Assembly (NCBI GenBank): GCA_035529155.1
Contig: DATKXF010000018.1
Span: 1 to 12,256, forward strand
Source: JAAEEP01 sp035529155
GTDB taxonomy: Archaea; Thermoplasmatota; Thermoplasmata; Methanomassiliicoccales; JAAEEP01
Length of the DNA: 12,256 bases
Direction: 5' to 3'
The translations under genes and the position numbers were made by a program. Shown in pieces: positions 11,394-12,256 of the stretch. The notes beneath the pieces are model-generated. The model had not been told where the DNA came from and searched no databases. It saw only the letters and a list, made by a program, of their open reading frames with translations. How positions within the stretch are numbered: the first letter of the stretch is position 1; every line of letters starts with the position of its first letter.

Positions 11394-12256
11394 ATGAAGA
11401 GAATAATAGCAGGCGTTGTTGTCGTCATGGCCCTCTCCACCATGTTCATTGGATGCCTTGGCTGGGGCGATGACACACAAATGCTATACATATACCACGC
11501 TGGCTCTCTCTCGGTCCCCTTCGATGAACTGGAGACGCTCTTCGAGGAGAAATATCCCAATGTGGATGTAAGGAGGGAATCTGGAGGTAGCGTTGCGACG
11601 GTAAGGAAGGTAACCGACCAGGGGAAGGAGCCAGATATAGTGGCCGTGGCCGACTACTTCCTGATCCCGGACATGATGTACGATGAATGGGCGGATTGGA
11701 CGGTCCGGTTCGCCAAGAACCGTATGATCATCGCGTATACCGACCAGAGCCTCTACAAGGATGAGATCAACGCGACCAACTGGTACGAGATCTTCCAGAG
11801 GGACGGTATCAAGTACGGTTTCTCCAACCCGAATGATGATCCCTGCGGCTACCGCTCCCAGATAGTGACCTTGTTGGCAGAGGACTACTACCAGAACGAC
11901 ACCATATTTGACAATCTGATCGAAGCTCATTCCGCAATCACGGCCAACGGGTACAACATCACTGTACCCGAAACCGCGAACCTGAACATCGACACAAGCA
12001 AGATCATGGTCAGGAGCGCCGAGGTGGACCTGATGTCCGCGCTGGAAGCTGGTGAGATCGACTACCTGTACATCTACCAGAGCGTGGCTTCCCAGCACGA
12101 GGGGGTAGACTTCCTCGAGCTTCCCGAGGCCATCGACCTCAGCAGTGTGGACTACAAGGACGACTACGCGAAGGTGAGCATAACCTTGGCCAGCGGCGAT
12201 GTTCAGGTGGGAACGCCGATCGTGTACGGGATCACTATTCCCGTCACTGTCAAGAA
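11394..12256 (+). CDS. wtpA: WtpA/ModA-type tungstate/molybdate-binding ABC transporter lipoprotein (partial, runs off the right edge)
   Basis: At least 287 residues of an archaeal oxyanion-binding protein, with the last 50 or so (family about 340) beyond the edge. A lipoprotein signal (MKRIIAGVVVVMALSTMFIG, then Cys21) would anchor it outside the membrane. Family motifs are YHAGSLSVPF (34-43), RESGGSVATVRK (61-72), EINATNWYEI (124-133), NPNDDPCGYRS (145-155) and SAEVDLMSALEAGEIDYLY (208-226). Asp149 and Glu210 lie where WtpA/ModA of Archaeoglobus use Asp and Glu to complete octahedral metal coordination. GGTGATT precedes ATG 11394. The gene follows moaA by 136 bases, linking metal uptake to cofactor synthesis. 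Permease and ATPase genes would be expected just downstream. Confidence 0.93.
   Translation, partial: MKRIIAGVVVVMALSTMFIGCLGWGDDTQMLYIYHAGSLSVPFDELETLFEEKYPNVDVRRESGGSVATVRKVTDQGKEPDIVAVADYFLIPDMMYDEWADWTVRFAKNRMIIAYTDQSLYKDEINATNWYEIFQRDGIKYGFSNPNDDPCGYRSQIVTLLAEDYYQNDTIFDNLIEAHSAITANGYNITVPETANLNIDTSKIMVRSAEVDLMSALEAGEIDYLYIYQSVASQHEGVDFLELPEAIDLSSVDYKDDYAKVSITLASGDVQVGTPIVYGITIPVTVK

Noticed and set aside
11484..12098. A 204-codon minus-strand open frame at the right edge.
   Set aside because: The opposite strand encodes the WtpA-like protein with all family motifs in order, so this frame is a shadow.

Overview
The window looks archaeal, most likely from a mid-GC euryarchaeon of the Thermoplasmata / Methanomassiliicoccales type. 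That placement is an inference from gene content. The clues are TATA-box promoters 20-30 bases before start codons, one apparently leaderless gene, frequent TTG/GTG starts, a MoaB-type adenylyltransferase, a WtpA-type tungstate/molybdate lipoprotein, an MtaA/MtbA-like methylcobamide methyltransferase homologue, and a very large extracellular protein rich in N-glycosylation sequons.

Left part (1-2000, + strand): the last codons of an unidentified gene, then a short COG0523 (G3E, CobW-like) GTPase with a GGCICC metal motif. A TATA-type promoter follows, then a uroporphyrinogen-decarboxylase-fold protein with the zinc ligands of methylcobamide:coenzyme M methyltransferases. Together they suggest corrinoid-dependent methyl transfer, but no corrinoid protein or substrate methyltransferase is in view.

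Middle (2070-4320, - strand): a YjbQ-family protein, a 61-codon remnant resembling the start of a DUF1624-type membrane protein, and an alpha/alpha-toroid protein with QW-like repeats behind its own promoter. Upstream lie a 94-residue helical protein of unknown function and a possible 30-codon ORF. The intergenic regions carry well-formed inverted repeats that look like operators.

Centre (4320-7255, + strand): a single 914-residue, membrane-anchored, probably glycosylated surface protein. It has an N-terminal lamin-tail domain, a long beta-rich middle, a glycine/alanine-rich hydrophobic stretch and three C-terminal Ig-like modules. Its TATA box is placed for a leaderless transcript.

Right part (7368-12256): a molybdopterin/tungstopterin cofactor locus. 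On the - strand, moaD-moaE-moaC-moaB-moeA are packed with 4-base ATGA/TTGA/GTGA overlaps or a 1-base gap. Divergently on the + strand lie moaA and then a wtpA-like oxyanion-binding lipoprotein cut by the window edge. MoaA and MoaC make cyclic pyranopterin, MoaD and MoaE make molybdopterin, MoaB adenylylates it, MoeA inserts the metal, and the WtpA-like protein would scavenge tungstate or molybdate. No sulphurase/adenylyltransferase for MoaD (MoeB-like) and no MobA are in view.

I see no tRNA, rRNA, CRISPR array or insertion sequence. The most interesting unexplained items are the three-half-site inverted repeat before the surface protein, the glycine-zipper-like segment inside that protein, and the unassigned toroid and small helical proteins.
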